Assembly (NCBI RefSeq): GCF_016908315.1
Contig: NZ_JAFBDQ010000003.1
Span: forward strand, 1-64,000
Reading direction: 5' to 3'
DNA length: 64,000 nucleotides
DNA from: Halanaerobacter jeridensis
GTDB lineage: Bacteria; Bacillota; Halanaerobiia; Halobacteroidales; Halobacteroidaceae
A program made the position numbers and the translations under genes. Numbering within the stretch: position 1 is the first letter of the stretch; each line of letters begins with the position of its first letter. The notes under the pieces are model-generated. The model had not been told where the DNA came from. It did no database searches and was given only the letters and a program-made list of their open reading frames with translations. Positions 45,904 to 55,284 of the stretch are shown here, in pieces.

Positions 45904-47991
45904 TCAAACAAGTTCTAAAAACATTTCAACTAATCGAGGGTCAAATTGCTTACCAGAACAATTCTCCAATTCCTTTTCAGCTTCTTTTTTGCTTATCGCT
46001 TCTTGATATGATCTCCCACTAGTCATCACTTCATAGGCATCAATAATTGCTATAACACGTGCTAATAAAGGTATCTCTTCTCCTTGCAACCCTTTAGGAT
46101 AACCAGAACCATCCCACCATTCATGATGATGTAATATTTCCTCAGCAATATGAGCAAACTCATCTGTAGCAGAAGCAATTCTATAACCTGCTTCACTATG
46201 ATTTTTCATAATTGCCCATTCTTTATCTGTCAAAGGTCCTGCTTTCTTCAATATTTTTTCTACAATAGTTACTTTTCCAATATCATGTAGAGAAGCCAGT
46301 AAAGACAACTCTTTTAATTCCACATCAGAAAGCCCAATTTTGCTTCCTAAACTAGAACCTAGTTCTTCTAAGCGCTGCATATGTCTATCTGTTTCAAAAC
46401 TTTTATTCTGCAACGTTTTTACTAAAGTATTTAAAGTATCATTCTGTACAATTTTATGCTGAATTAATTTATTTTTATACATTTCATCTTCAGCTTCTTT
46501 TAATATTTCATAAATATCTTCTTCTGCTTTTTCTTTAATAGAACTGCCAAGAGCTAAAGAAATTGATATAGGATCTGCTGGAGACTCAGCGCAAGCCTGT
46601 TTAATACGCTTTCTTATCTGATCTACCACTTTATTATTTACATTAAATAATACAATAACAAATTCATCTCCACCCCAGCGGCAGACTATATCTTCACTTC
46701 GACAAGATTTTTCTAATAAATCAGCTGCTCTCTGTAAGATTTTATCTCCCGCCTCATGCCCAAAACCATCATTAATTAGCTTTAAACCATTTAAATCAAT
46801 CATAATCAAAGCAACTGCTACTTTCTCAGTCGCATTAATTTTCTTCAACTCTTGGTCTAAATAAGTTCTATTATACAAAGTAGTTAACTGGTCATGATAA
46901 GTTAAATGAGTTAAACTCTTTTCAGCCTCTTTGAGCTTAGTAATATCTTGAAAAGTACAAACTAAGCCTAATACTTGTTCCCAATTATCACGCAGAATAG
47001 AGGCAGAAAAAAGACAAGGGATTACTTCATTATCATTTGTTAATAACATTTTTTCTTCGCTTTTAAAAATATAGCTCTGTTTAGTATCTTTATAAGTATT
47101 AAGTTCAAATGCTTCTTTATCTTCTTGACTAGCAAAGATATTACTTAAATGATAATTAAGTAATTCTTCTTCTTGATAACCTAACAACTGTTTAGTACTT
47201 TTATTGATTCGCTTTATTTTTCCTTCTACATCACAAGTTAATAATCCCTCTTCCATTGTTTCTAAAATATCTTGATTTATCCGTTCTGTACTTAAAGCCA
47301 TAAATCTATATTCCTTAATTATATAAAACATTACAGGTAAAGAAGTCAAATTTACTAATATGCCTAATGCCGGTATATTTATACCAAAGGCAGGTAGGAT
47401 AATATCAGGAGTAGAACCAATTATTATTGCAAGTACAAAAGCTATAAAGATAATTTTAGCCTGCTTCTTTTCTCGTTCAAAATCAGTCTTCCACCACCAA
47501 GAAATAACTACTAACATCCCTAGCAGCGTAAAGCTAGAATAATAAACAGTAAAAGACCAAAACATTAGTTTATCATCTTGAAAAAACAGATAAGTCCAAC
47601 CCCAATCTGTTAGCAATAGATGCTCTTTATCGATTGGACCCTTTAAAAACCAAAATAAATATGTGAAAATAAACCCTGGTAAATAAATCCCCAAATAAAC
47701 CCACCATTTTTTCAATAATTCTTTCTTTTTAGCTACTAATAAAAAGAAATGTAAGAAAGGTCCATAATGTAAACACCAGCCAGGTACAGAAAGCTTTCTC
47801 CAAAAAACAGCCTCCTCTGCACTAGGAGCTGTTTGCATAAAAGCATAAGTGAAAGCCCAATAGGCAGCCGTAAGACAGACTAAAAAAAAGGTTTTACTGA
47901 TACTTGATTTATGATTTAGCCACAGTAAATAACCACCTAGAAGTAAAGCCCCAAAACAAGTTATTAAATATAATATAGTTATTATGTTCAT
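45904..47991 (-). CDS. Membrane 7TM-PAS-GGDEF-HD-GYP c-di-GMP enzyme
   Basis: The ATG at 47,991 follows CTAGGAGGAG and gives 695 residues. The first 230 residues form a HisKA_7TM-like sensor with several membrane helices. A PAS domain follows (CDVEGKIKRINKSTKQLLGY), then a GGDEF domain with an intact RWGGDEFVIVL, and an HD-GYP phosphodiesterase with LHDIGKVTI and HHEWWDGSGYPKGL. HD-GYP enzymes cut c-di-GMP to GMP, so the protein could both make and remove the messenger. The signal is unknown. It ends with a clear terminator and is transcribed alone. Confidence 0.93.
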   Translation of the reverse strand: MNIITILYLITCFGALLLGGYLLWLNHKSSISKTFFLVCLTAAYWAFTYAFMQTAPSAEEAVFWRKLSVPGWCLHYGPFLHFFLLVAKKKELLKKWWVYLGIYLPGFIFTYLFWFLKGPIDKEHLLLTDWGWTYLFFQDDKLMFWSFTVYYSSFTLLGMLVVISWWWKTDFEREKKQAKIIFIAFVLAIIIGSTPDIILPAFGINIPALGILVNLTSLPVMFYIIKEYRFMALSTERINQDILETMEEGLLTCDVEGKIKRINKSTKQLLGYQEEELLNYHLSNIFASQEDKEAFELNTYKDTKQSYIFKSEEKMLLTNDNEVIPCLFSASILRDNWEQVLGLVCTFQDITKLKEAEKSLTHLTYHDQLTTLYNRTYLDQELKKINATEKVAVALIMIDLNGLKLINDGFGHEAGDKILQRAADLLEKSCRSEDIVCRWGGDEFVIVLFNVNNKVVDQIRKRIKQACAESPADPISISLALGSSIKEKAEEDIYEILKEAEDEMYKNKLIQHKIVQNDTLNTLVKTLQNKSFETDRHMQRLEELGSSLGSKIGLSDVELKELSLLASLHDIGKVTIVEKILKKAGPLTDKEWAIMKNHSEAGYRIASATDEFAHIAEEILHHHEWWDGSGYPKGLQGEEIPLLARVIAIIDAYEVMTSGRSYQEAISKKEAEKELENCSGKQFDPRLVEMFLELV

Positions 47992-48123
47992 AAATTCTCC
48001 TCCTAGCCAATAGCAAATATACCAAAACAATTAATATTAGTGCTAATTAGTTTATGTATTATAAAATAATTCCTTTATTATATATTTATTGTTAAAGCTT
48101 ATATATCCTTTATCAAAATAAAA

Positions 48124-48147
48124 AAAGTCTCGGATATCCGAGACTTT
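48124..48147 (-). terminator. Terminator after the LacI-type gene
   Basis: A perfect stem AAAGTCTCGG / CCGAGACTTT with a short ATAT loop is followed by TTTTTTATTTTG on the minus strand, about 25 bases after the regulator's stop. Confidence 0.88.
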
Positions 48148-48170
48148 TGACTACTTCGCCTATTTCTAAT

Positions 48171-49175
48171 TTAAACTGAATCGCGAATCAATAATTCTAA
48201 ATCTAAAACTTTATGCCAATTAAAATTTTTATTTCCATTAATCAAATTAATTAAACTTTCTACTGCCTCTTCTCCTAACTCATAAGCTGGTTGCCGTACA
48301 GTAGTTAATCTTGGTTCAGTATAAGCCCCTAAATCTATACCATCAAAGCCCATTACAGCACATTCTTCTGGAACTGCTATACCTTCTTCTTTCAAAGCCC
48401 TAATAGCTCCAATAGCCATCGAATCACTAACTGCAAATACCGCACTAAAAGAATTACCTTGAGCTATTAATTCCTTCATCTTTTGATAACCACTCTCTCT
48501 AGTAAATTCTCCGCTAACTATTAAATTTTCATCAAATTCAAGATTATTTTCTTCTATAGCTTGTTTATAACCTTTAAATCGAAGTCTACTAGCCACAAAT
48601 TCATCAGTCCCAGTTATACAAGCAATTTTTTCATGTCCCTGCTCAATTAAATATTCAACTGCCTCATAAGCACCACCTACATTATCACCATCAACCCAAC
48701 ATACATCATCTCTATTCTTTAACGGTCTACCTAAGAAAACAAAAGGCAAATCTTCTTCTTGAAAATATTCTATCCGAAAATCATTAACCTTCGGATTAAC
48801 TATAATAACCCCATCTAATTGATTAAAATTAATCCCTTCTTCATATAATTCTCTTTTATCTTTTTCACTAACTGTTGGTAATGATAAGCTATAACTATAT
48901 TCTGCTGCTTTATTGCCAACTCCATGTAAAAACTCTAAGAAGAAAGGATCCGTAATATCACGAGGGGGACCAGGAATCATTAACCCCAAAGTATGAGATA
49001 AATCCCGTGCCAATCCTCGAGCTACAGTATGAGGTTTATAGTCATACTTTTGTACTAAGTCCATTACTTTTTTTCTAGTATTCTCACTGACATAGGCATC
49101 TTTATTAATTACTCGAGAAACAGTTGCTTTAGACACACCTGCTTCTTTAGCAATATCCTTCATCGTTACCGACAT
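48171..49175 (-). CDS. LacI-family transcriptional regulator of the sugar locus
   Basis: The start is ATG at 49,175 behind GGGGGGAT; a longer frame to 49,268 only translates the repeat upstream. The 334-residue protein has a LacI helix-turn-helix (MKDIAKEAGVSKATVSRVIN), a hinge helix (YKPHTVARGLA) and a sugar-binding periplasmic-type domain (GVIIVNPKVNDFRI, FGFDGIDLG-type MGFDGIDLGAYTEPRLTTVR). It should repress the alpha-glucoside locus until a sugar or sugar phosphate binds. It lies at the downstream end of the locus. No clear LacI-type operator was found, partly because the promoter of the operon lies outside the window. Confidence 0.93.
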   Translation of the reverse strand: MSVTMKDIAKEAGVSKATVSRVINKDAYVSENTRKKVMDLVQKYDYKPHTVARGLARDLSHTLGLMIPGPPRDITDPFFLEFLHGVGNKAAEYSYSLSLPTVSEKDKRELYEEGINFNQLDGVIIVNPKVNDFRIEYFQEEDLPFVFLGRPLKNRDDVCWVDGDNVGGAYEAVEYLIEQGHEKIACITGTDEFVASRLRFKGYKQAIEENNLEFDENLIVSGEFTRESGYQKMKELIAQGNSFSAVFAVSDSMAIGAIRALKEEGIAVPEECAVMGFDGIDLGAYTEPRLTTVRQPAYELGEEAVESLINLINGNKNFNWHKVLDLELLIRDSV

Positions 49176-49179
49176 AACA

Positions 49180-49380
49180 TCCCCCCCTATATTAAATAAT
49201 ACATTAAAGAGTGATGAGAGAAGAGTAATGAGTAAAAAATCAAGTTCAAAATCTTTCATTCTAAGCATAATTTATTCTTTTAAGGTTTTAATCTTATGGT
49301 TCTTACTCTTTACTCTTTACTCTTTACTCTCTTTACTCTCTTTACTGATTACTAATTACTCATTACTTGTCACTTTATAT
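49180..49380. repeat. Intergenic repeat with AGTAAAG-type short tandem units
   Basis: The spacer between the LacI-type and GH65 genes carries at least five short units of the kind TTTACTC (49,303-49,345). They lie within a larger, imperfect inverted repeat: ATTACTCATTACTTGTCAC on the right and GTGATGAGAGAAGAGTAATG on the left. In reverse orientation it shares ordered words with 43,951-44,104. The word TATATAAAGTG at its right end also recurs near trkH and trkA. Confidence 0.7.
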
Positions 49381-51693
49381 AGAAAATTCAACACTTTCTC
49401 CCTCATTTAATTTCTTAGTTACACCATTAACATTCAAAGCAAGTGCTTCTTCTCCTTGATTAGTCTTCATCTTTACTTTGAATTTATTCGGAGCAATACT
49501 AATTATTAAGGATTTTCCTCTAAATTGCAAGTTAAATTTGATTTTATCCCATTTCTCTGGTAAAGCAGGATTAAACTTTAATTCTTCACCAGCAATTCCT
49601 AAACCAGCAAAACCTTGCACAATCATCTTCCAAGCTGCACCACAAGCAGCAGTATGAACTCCACCAATAAAAGTACCACCGTGAATTGCTTTATTAGTAT
49701 TATAAAGGTCAACAGTACAAGATTCCATAAAGTAATCATAAGCTTCTTCTAAATATCCTACCTTACTAGCAATAATTGAATGAGCTGAAGGACTTAAAGA
49801 AGAACCATGTTCACAGCGCGGCTCATAATAATCATAGTTAGCTTTCATTACTTCTTCACTAAATCTATCCTGCATACTAAATAACTGTAATAGGTCTGCT
49901 TGTTTAGATACTTGAGTTCTAGTAGCTACACCTACTGGCCAACCTAAATATTCATGAGGGTCTTGTAATCTACTTTCTACTTCTTCTGGAGTTGCATCTT
50001 CTAACTCAAAAAAGCCATCAAATTGTTCAATTAATAGACTATCTTCATCTGGCTGTGGTAAATAGATCAATTCTGCCATCTCTTCCCAATTTTCACGATC
50101 AGAACTATCTAACTCAAGCTTAGATAACAGCTTTTCTAACTGTTCTGGGTTTTCTTTCTCTAATTTTTCATAAATCATTACAGCTTTATCAAGTACATAT
50201 TGAGCTTGGTAATTAGTAAAGGCATTATTATCAACATTTTCATGATATTCATCAGGACCTAAGACACGAACGATTTCGTATCTATTCTTATCTTTTTTGA
50301 AATAAGCATGAGAAAACAGAAACTGAGCTATTTCAAAAACAACTTCTGCGCCATAATTCTCAATGAATTCCCAATCACCTGTTGCCTGATAATAATGCCA
50401 CATTGCATATGCTATATCAGGTGAAATATGAATCTGCCAATCATTAAAGTGATTTCTAATCTTACGACCTGTTAGCACATTTTCAAAGAAGAAATCAGGA
50501 CATAGTTCTTGGCCTGTTTTACCACTGATCCACGGATAATAAGCTCCATAATAGCCTAAATCTTCTGCTTTTTCTCGCGCTCCATCTAAGGTATGATATC
50601 TATATTTTAATATATTTTTAGCAATTTCAGGCTGGGTATAGAGGAACATCGGCATATTAAAGATTTCTTGGTCCCAAAATGCTGACCCCTGATAAGCCTG
50701 ACAAGATAAACCTCGTGCTCCAATTGGTAATTTATCAGTATGGGCTGGAGTACAGATAATATTGTGGTATAGATTGAAGCGCAATAATACTTGTGCTTCT
50801 AAATCACCTGCAATCTCAATATCTGATACATCCCACATTTTGGCCCATTCTTGTTCATGCTTTTCCTTTAATTTACTATATCCTTCTTCTTCTGCTGTAG
50901 CAATATCATTGACTGCAGCTCCTAAAGGCTTATCTACATCATTACTACTATAAATCCCTACGAACTTCTCTAAAGTTACTTCTTGACCAGCCTCTAAGTC
51001 AAAAGTTAATTTTCTTAGTATCTTTTTATCTTGATGAATTATATTTTCTGTTTTTGCTCTACCTCCAATAATATTAATCCCTTCTACTACATCTAAATTG
51101 ATCTCTTCTTCGACAGTAGTAGCTTCAATAGCAATCAAATCTTCTTCTTCCATCAATTGATAGTCTTTAAGATGTTGTCCATTCAAATCCCAAACTGCAC
51201 CATCAATTCCAGTAACTAAAGTAACTTTTGTATCTTCTTTAGCTTTAAAACTATAATCCATCGTCAGTAGATGTAAATTATCATAGCTAGCAAATCTTTC
51301 CGTAGTTAATTCAACTTCACTCCCAGCATCACTTTTCCACGTTGATTCTCTTTTTACAACACCATTTTTTAAGTTTAACTCGCGTTGATAATCAATTGTC
51401 TCTCCTGCTCCTTCAAAAGCAGACAACTCTTGCTCATCAACTATTAATTTAGTATATAAGCCATTAGGAGCATTACATAATTCTCTCCATTTCCCATCAG
51501 CCATATCATAAGTATCAGTCACAATACATCCTACATAATCTTCTTTATCCCACTCTGCTAAAGTACCTCGATAACCTAAATATCCATTACCGGCTAAAAA
51601 GTTACTCCCCGTAATAATTGTCTGCTCGGGATCAAAAGTATTAGTTTTTATTTCCCAACCACTTTCTGTATATAAATCATTTTCTAATTCCAT
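49375..51693 (-). CDS. GH65 disaccharide phosphorylase (maltose/kojibiose/trehalose type)
   Basis: The ATG at 51,693 follows CAGGAGGG and gives 772 residues. The N-terminal beta-sandwich is followed by the (alpha/alpha)6 catalytic barrel with FWDQEIFNMPMF at 339-350 and GPDEYHENVDNNAFTN, where E485 is the expected general acid. A final beta domain ends the protein. GH65 enzymes split an alpha-glucoside with phosphate, inverting to beta-glucose 1-phosphate. The substrate specificity cannot be fixed: the loop PWISGKTGQELCP differs from what I remember of maltose phosphorylases, so kojibiose, nigerose, trehalose, glucosylglycerol or another alpha-glucoside is possible. The pgmB gene three genes upstream handles the product. 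Confidence 0.9.
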   Translation of the reverse strand: MELENDLYTESGWEIKTNTFDPEQTIITGSNFLAGNGYLGYRGTLAEWDKEDYVGCIVTDTYDMADGKWRELCNAPNGLYTKLIVDEQELSAFEGAGETIDYQRELNLKNGVVKRESTWKSDAGSEVELTTERFASYDNLHLLTMDYSFKAKEDTKVTLVTGIDGAVWDLNGQHLKDYQLMEEEDLIAIEATTVEEEINLDVVEGINIIGGRAKTENIIHQDKKILRKLTFDLEAGQEVTLEKFVGIYSSNDVDKPLGAAVNDIATAEEEGYSKLKEKHEQEWAKMWDVSDIEIAGDLEAQVLLRFNLYHNIICTPAHTDKLPIGARGLSCQAYQGSAFWDQEIFNMPMFLYTQPEIAKNILKYRYHTLDGAREKAEDLGYYGAYYPWISGKTGQELCPDFFFENVLTGRKIRNHFNDWQIHISPDIAYAMWHYYQATGDWEFIENYGAEVVFEIAQFLFSHAYFKKDKNRYEIVRVLGPDEYHENVDNNAFTNYQAQYVLDKAVMIYEKLEKENPEQLEKLLSKLELDSSDRENWEEMAELIYLPQPDEDSLLIEQFDGFFELEDATPEEVESRLQDPHEYLGWPVGVATRTQVSKQADLLQLFSMQDRFSEEVMKANYDYYEPRCEHGSSLSPSAHSIIASKVGYLEEAYDYFMESCTVDLYNTNKAIHGGTFIGGVHTAACGAAWKMIVQGFAGLGIAGEELKFNPALPEKWDKIKFNLQFRGKSLIISIAPNKFKVKMKTNQGEEALALNVNGVTKKLNEGESVEFSI

Positions 51694-51739
51694 TATTATG
51701 CCCTCCTGATTAACTAGTAAATAATTTATAGTATTGAAA

Positions 51740-54100
51740 TTAATTATTAAAACGCTTAAATACAATTCCTTGACTATTGCTTAAAGTTATTTCTTCATCA
51801 ACTGCAGCAGCTTCAACTTCTGGAGTTGTAATTGCTACTTGCCATCCATCTTCTTTCAAACCAGGAATTTCTAACTGATTAGGAACTACTGTAACTGGTG
51901 TTCCTTCCATATTAGCTATAAATAATAGTTGTTCATCACTATCAGGAGCTTCACGTAAACCATAGAATAAAACTGTTCCTTGGCAGGGATGTTGATAATC
52001 AAAATATTCATTTCCATCTAAATTATCCATTAACCATGGACGCTGCAACCGGAATCTTCTCAATTTTAGATTAAATTCTGTTTGTTGACTATTTTGTTCA
52101 TGCCAATGGTTACTAACATTACAGTATTCAAATACATCTTCCATCCAAGCAGTACTTATCTCTTTTAATTTTTCACTAGTAATTTCAAACTCTACATCAG
52201 AATCTGATAGAGTATTTAAAATCTTAGTTATTTCAGCCAAATCATGATCTGTCATTTGAACTGCTTCATCTACTTTTCTAACAAAAGATTTTAACTGATC
52301 TAATTCACTAAAGCCTAAATTCTTTAATCGCTCAAAATTGTCTACTTCATTATAATCTTCTTCTGTTACCTGCCAATCTAGGAAATACTTTTCTTCAGCG
52401 AAGACTTTAACAGCATATTGATCATCAGTGTTACGGATAAAGCTCCATGGTGCGCGCATTGAAGCATTAATAAAGTCCATTGGTAATCCTGGGAACATAG
52501 CATAAGTTAATAGTTTCTCAGCTGGATTATCATAAGCATTTTTTATAATTTCAGGTAATGTAGAACCTAACTTTTCATTAATTTTAGCATCAGGAGCAAT
52601 TTGCGTTCCCCGACGCAGAGTATCATGATTAGAACAACCACTGATCCATTGATCACCAAAGTTGATTATTTCTTGAATCCGCCACCATTTTGAAACCCAA
52701 AATGTATATAAAAATGGTGTATTATGAGCAAAAGTTAAGGGACCCCATTGAAAAATATCAGGTTGTTCTTCAATTACTGAGCGATAAGTAGAGGCCAACT
52801 CCCAATCTTCTCGCGGCCAAGGTCGACCATCTTCAAAGATCATCCACGGATAATACTTCTGACCAGCTACTTCTTGTACAACATTACTCATATTTTTTAA
52901 ATATTGATCATCATGATATAATTCTTGATCTTCTTCATCCCAGTAAACAAAGTCCTGGGCTCCATCAACACGAACACCATCAACACCAAAGTTCACTTTG
53001 CGACGCTGCATTTCTAATAAAATAGCTCTCACAGTTGGATGTTGATAGTCTAACCCTTGTCCATACATATCAGGACCAGAGAAGAAATTCTCATTTAATA
53101 CATTTAAACCTTGATTGTCAGAATGACCAAAGACTACATCAATCACTACTTTAATTGGCCCATTTGGAAAATTATGCAGAGTAGAAATTAAATCTACTAA
53201 TTCATACGGCCGACCACTACCTAAAATAGATGGATTAACAGCTGAAGAATCTGATACTACAACATCATAACCCCAATTAATCACATCTGGCTTAACTAGT
53301 TTTATCTCTACTTCTTCACCTTCTACATCTTCTTCCTGCTGCCAAAAGCCAGGGCCAACTTCATACTCAATTGTAGGTTCAATGGGCATTAATTGAACGC
53401 CCTCATAGCCAATATAATTTTCTTCTGCTGCTGTTAATTCTTCTTCATTCTTAATTTTCTTTCCAATCTCTTGATAGATATTAGCTAACCCACGTAAACT
53501 ACCTTCTTCTGATGCAGTTCCTGGGTGAATCTGCAGTAAATTAGTTGGATCGCTAATCTTAGGAATTTCTTCCTCTCTATCAGCCAATTTATCAAAATAG
53601 GATTTATCATTTCTATTTTCTTGTAATTGCTGCATATCATAAAGCTCAGCTGGAGCAAAAACACCAAATGGTACTGAATAAGCTACTGGATCATAAACAT
53701 GACCCCATTCACCATCTGCTTTCTGATATTTAATCCAATAAAAGGATCCCGCCTGCTCTCTAGTTCCTGCCTGCATTCCTGACAGGATCCCCCATAAGTA
53801 TTCTCCTTCTTGCTCTAAAGAGATTAAGTCTTGTTCAAATTTTATCTGCTGTTCCTCAGCTTCAAAGTCTAAATCTTCAACTGGAGTTAGTACTTCTAAA
53901 TAAACATCTTCTACCTCATCATCTGCTAATATTTCCGGTAGCCAAAATCCAATTTGAGTCTTGCCATTATTATAATGTGCTCCTAATTTAGTGGCTAATT
54001 TTTTCGCTGCTTCAAATTCAGACTCTGTTTCATTTTTGACTTTCCGGGTCCAATCTATTAATTCTTTTGTCTCTTGCTTTAATAATTTTATTTTGCTCAT
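51740..54100 (-). CDS. Large cytoplasmic GH13 (alpha-amylase superfamily) enzyme, unknown specificity
   Basis: The ATG at 54,100 follows AGAAGGGGG and gives 786 residues with no signal peptide. Residues about 45-150 form a beta-sandwich that may be a CBM48-like domain (inference). The barrel contains DVVFGH at 321-326, where most relatives have Asn before His, nucleophile D379 in GVRVDGAQD, acid/base E423 in MIFEDGRPWP, and SGCSNHD with D493. All three catalytic carboxylates are therefore present. A C-terminal beta domain follows. Its position before the GH65 gene (46-base spacer) and after pgmB suggests that it prepares or rearranges the same alpha-glucoside. The subfamily is not recognised. 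Confidence 0.82.
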   Translation of the reverse strand: MSKIKLLKQETKELIDWTRKVKNETESEFEAAKKLATKLGAHYNNGKTQIGFWLPEILADDEVEDVYLEVLTPVEDLDFEAEEQQIKFEQDLISLEQEGEYLWGILSGMQAGTREQAGSFYWIKYQKADGEWGHVYDPVAYSVPFGVFAPAELYDMQQLQENRNDKSYFDKLADREEEIPKISDPTNLLQIHPGTASEEGSLRGLANIYQEIGKKIKNEEELTAAEENYIGYEGVQLMPIEPTIEYEVGPGFWQQEEDVEGEEVEIKLVKPDVINWGYDVVVSDSSAVNPSILGSGRPYELVDLISTLHNFPNGPIKVVIDVVFGHSDNQGLNVLNENFFSGPDMYGQGLDYQHPTVRAILLEMQRRKVNFGVDGVRVDGAQDFVYWDEEDQELYHDDQYLKNMSNVVQEVAGQKYYPWMIFEDGRPWPREDWELASTYRSVIEEQPDIFQWGPLTFAHNTPFLYTFWVSKWWRIQEIINFGDQWISGCSNHDTLRRGTQIAPDAKINEKLGSTLPEIIKNAYDNPAEKLLTYAMFPGLPMDFINASMRAPWSFIRNTDDQYAVKVFAEEKYFLDWQVTEEDYNEVDNFERLKNLGFSELDQLKSFVRKVDEAVQMTDHDLAEITKILNTLSDSDVEFEITSEKLKEISTAWMEDVFEYCNVSNHWHEQNSQQTEFNLKLRRFRLQRPWLMDNLDGNEYFDYQHPCQGTVLFYGLREAPDSDEQLLFIANMEGTPVTVVPNQLEIPGLKEDGWQVAITTPEVEAAAVDEEITLSNSQGIVFKRFNN

Positions 54101-54121
54101 AATTACCCCCTTCTGTAACAC

Positions 54122-54622
54122 ATGGTTGCCTACTTATTAACAAAACCATCTCTGTTTTATTTTAGCTTCGCACTTATTGTTGCCCTCCGTGTTTTCAAAA
54201 AACGGAAAACACTCCGTATAGCACTAGTCTCTGTACTTAGAGCTAATTAAGTGTCTACGAGTTTTGACAAGCAAAACTCTCCGTGTAGCCCAAGACACTT
54301 AGCTTTGCTATTAATTACTTTGCGCAATCAATATGCAATACATTTTGCAAATTGCTGTGATTCCGCAATCTATATACTTTTATTTTTGCTAGGTTGCCTA
54401 CTTGCGCTTAAAACTCGAAATACTATTCCTATACTAAGATATTGTTTCAATGGTATATTAATTTTAGTCCTCCGAGTTTTTTAAAAGCAAAAAACTCTCC
54501 GTGTAGCCCTGAACTCTCTACTTCTTGCTATATACTCTGCGCAATCTATATACGAGTTCTTTTTGCTAGGTTACCTACTTGCTGTTACCGGTTTCAAGAA
54601 CTTTAAAAAAATTATGTTATAT
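54122..54622. repeat. Repetitive, palindrome-rich spacer
   Basis: This 500-base spacer has three related hairpins at 54,183-54,222, 54,251-54,300 and 54,466-54,510. Each pairs GAGTTTT- or GTGTTTT-like arms with AAAACTC- or AAAACAC-like arms and then reads CTCCGTGTAGCCC or CTCCGTATAGC. The words TTTTTGCTAGGTTGCCTACTTG (split here as TTTTTGCTAGG and TGCCTACTTG, 54,382-54,405) and GCAATCTATATAC also recur at 54,541-54,582. There is no open reading frame with a plausible start. The composition is higher in GC than the surrounding spacers. It lies between pgmB and the GH13 gene, so it may act in the operon transcript, or it may be an insertion of a repeat family. Confidence 0.7.
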
Positions 54623-55267
54623 CTATAATATCTTTTCTAAATCTATATCTGCAGTACTATCAAATCTATAATCTCCATGTCCTACTCTTTCTTCTGGGCC
54701 AACTCCTACTGCTATCATCTCTGCTGCTATAGCAGCATCAATACCAGATTCTGCATCTTCTAATACAACACATTCTTCTGGCTTCAATCCAATTTCTTTA
54801 GCTGCATGCAAGAAAATATCTGGAGCTGGTTTAGCATCTTCTACACTATGTCCATCAGCAATAGCATCAAATTCATCACTAATATCTAAGCTGTTTAAAA
54901 CACGTTTAGCATTCCGACTCGAAGAAGCAATTGCCATTTTTAGTCCCCGCTCCTTAATTTCATCTAATAATTCTCTAGCCCCAGGTAATAAGTCATCATC
55001 ATCCATATCATCAAGAAAAGATTGATAGTATCCATTCTTCCGATCCATCATTTCTTGAAATTCTTCATCACTATAATCATCTATTTTATCACCTAATAAT
55101 ATTTCTAATGATCTGCTGCGGGAAACACCACGCAATTGTTCATTATCTTCACGAGTGAACTCAATACCTTCTTCTTCCGCTAATCTTTTCCATCCTTGAA
55201 AGTGATATTCTGATGTTTCAGTAATTACTCCATCTAAATCGATAATAAAGCCTTTAATATTTGACAT
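54623..55267 (-). CDS. pgmB: Beta-phosphoglucomutase
   Basis: The 214-residue HAD-family protein has the nucleophile and acid pair D10/D12 in IIDLDGVITETSEYHFQGW, which is specific for beta-phosphoglucomutases, plus ASSSRNAKRVL, KPAPDIFL and VLEDAESGIDAA. It converts beta-glucose 1-phosphate, the product of GH65 phosphorolysis, to glucose 6-phosphate for glycolysis. Its place in the same operon as the GH65 gene is decisive context. CAAGGGGG supports the ATG. The enzyme is cytoplasmic and of normal length. Confidence 0.96.
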   Translation of the reverse strand: MSNIKGFIIDLDGVITETSEYHFQGWKRLAEEEGIEFTREDNEQLRGVSRSRSLEILLGDKIDDYSDEEFQEMMDRKNGYYQSFLDDMDDDDLLPGARELLDEIKERGLKMAIASSSRNAKRVLNSLDISDEFDAIADGHSVEDAKPAPDIFLHAAKEIGLKPEECVVLEDAESGIDAAIAAEMIAVGVGPEERVGHGDYRFDSTADIDLEKIL

Positions 55268-55284
55268 TGCATTGCCCCCTTGAA

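Noticed and set aside
49176-49268. N-terminal extension of the LacI-type regulator
   Set aside because: The extra codons translate the intergenic repeat; a proper ribosome site and the helix-turn-helix start at 49,175.
54122-54622. Possible CRISPR array in the repeat-rich spacer
   Set aside because: The repeats are unequal in length, diverged and palindromic, the spacing is irregular, and no cas genes are present.
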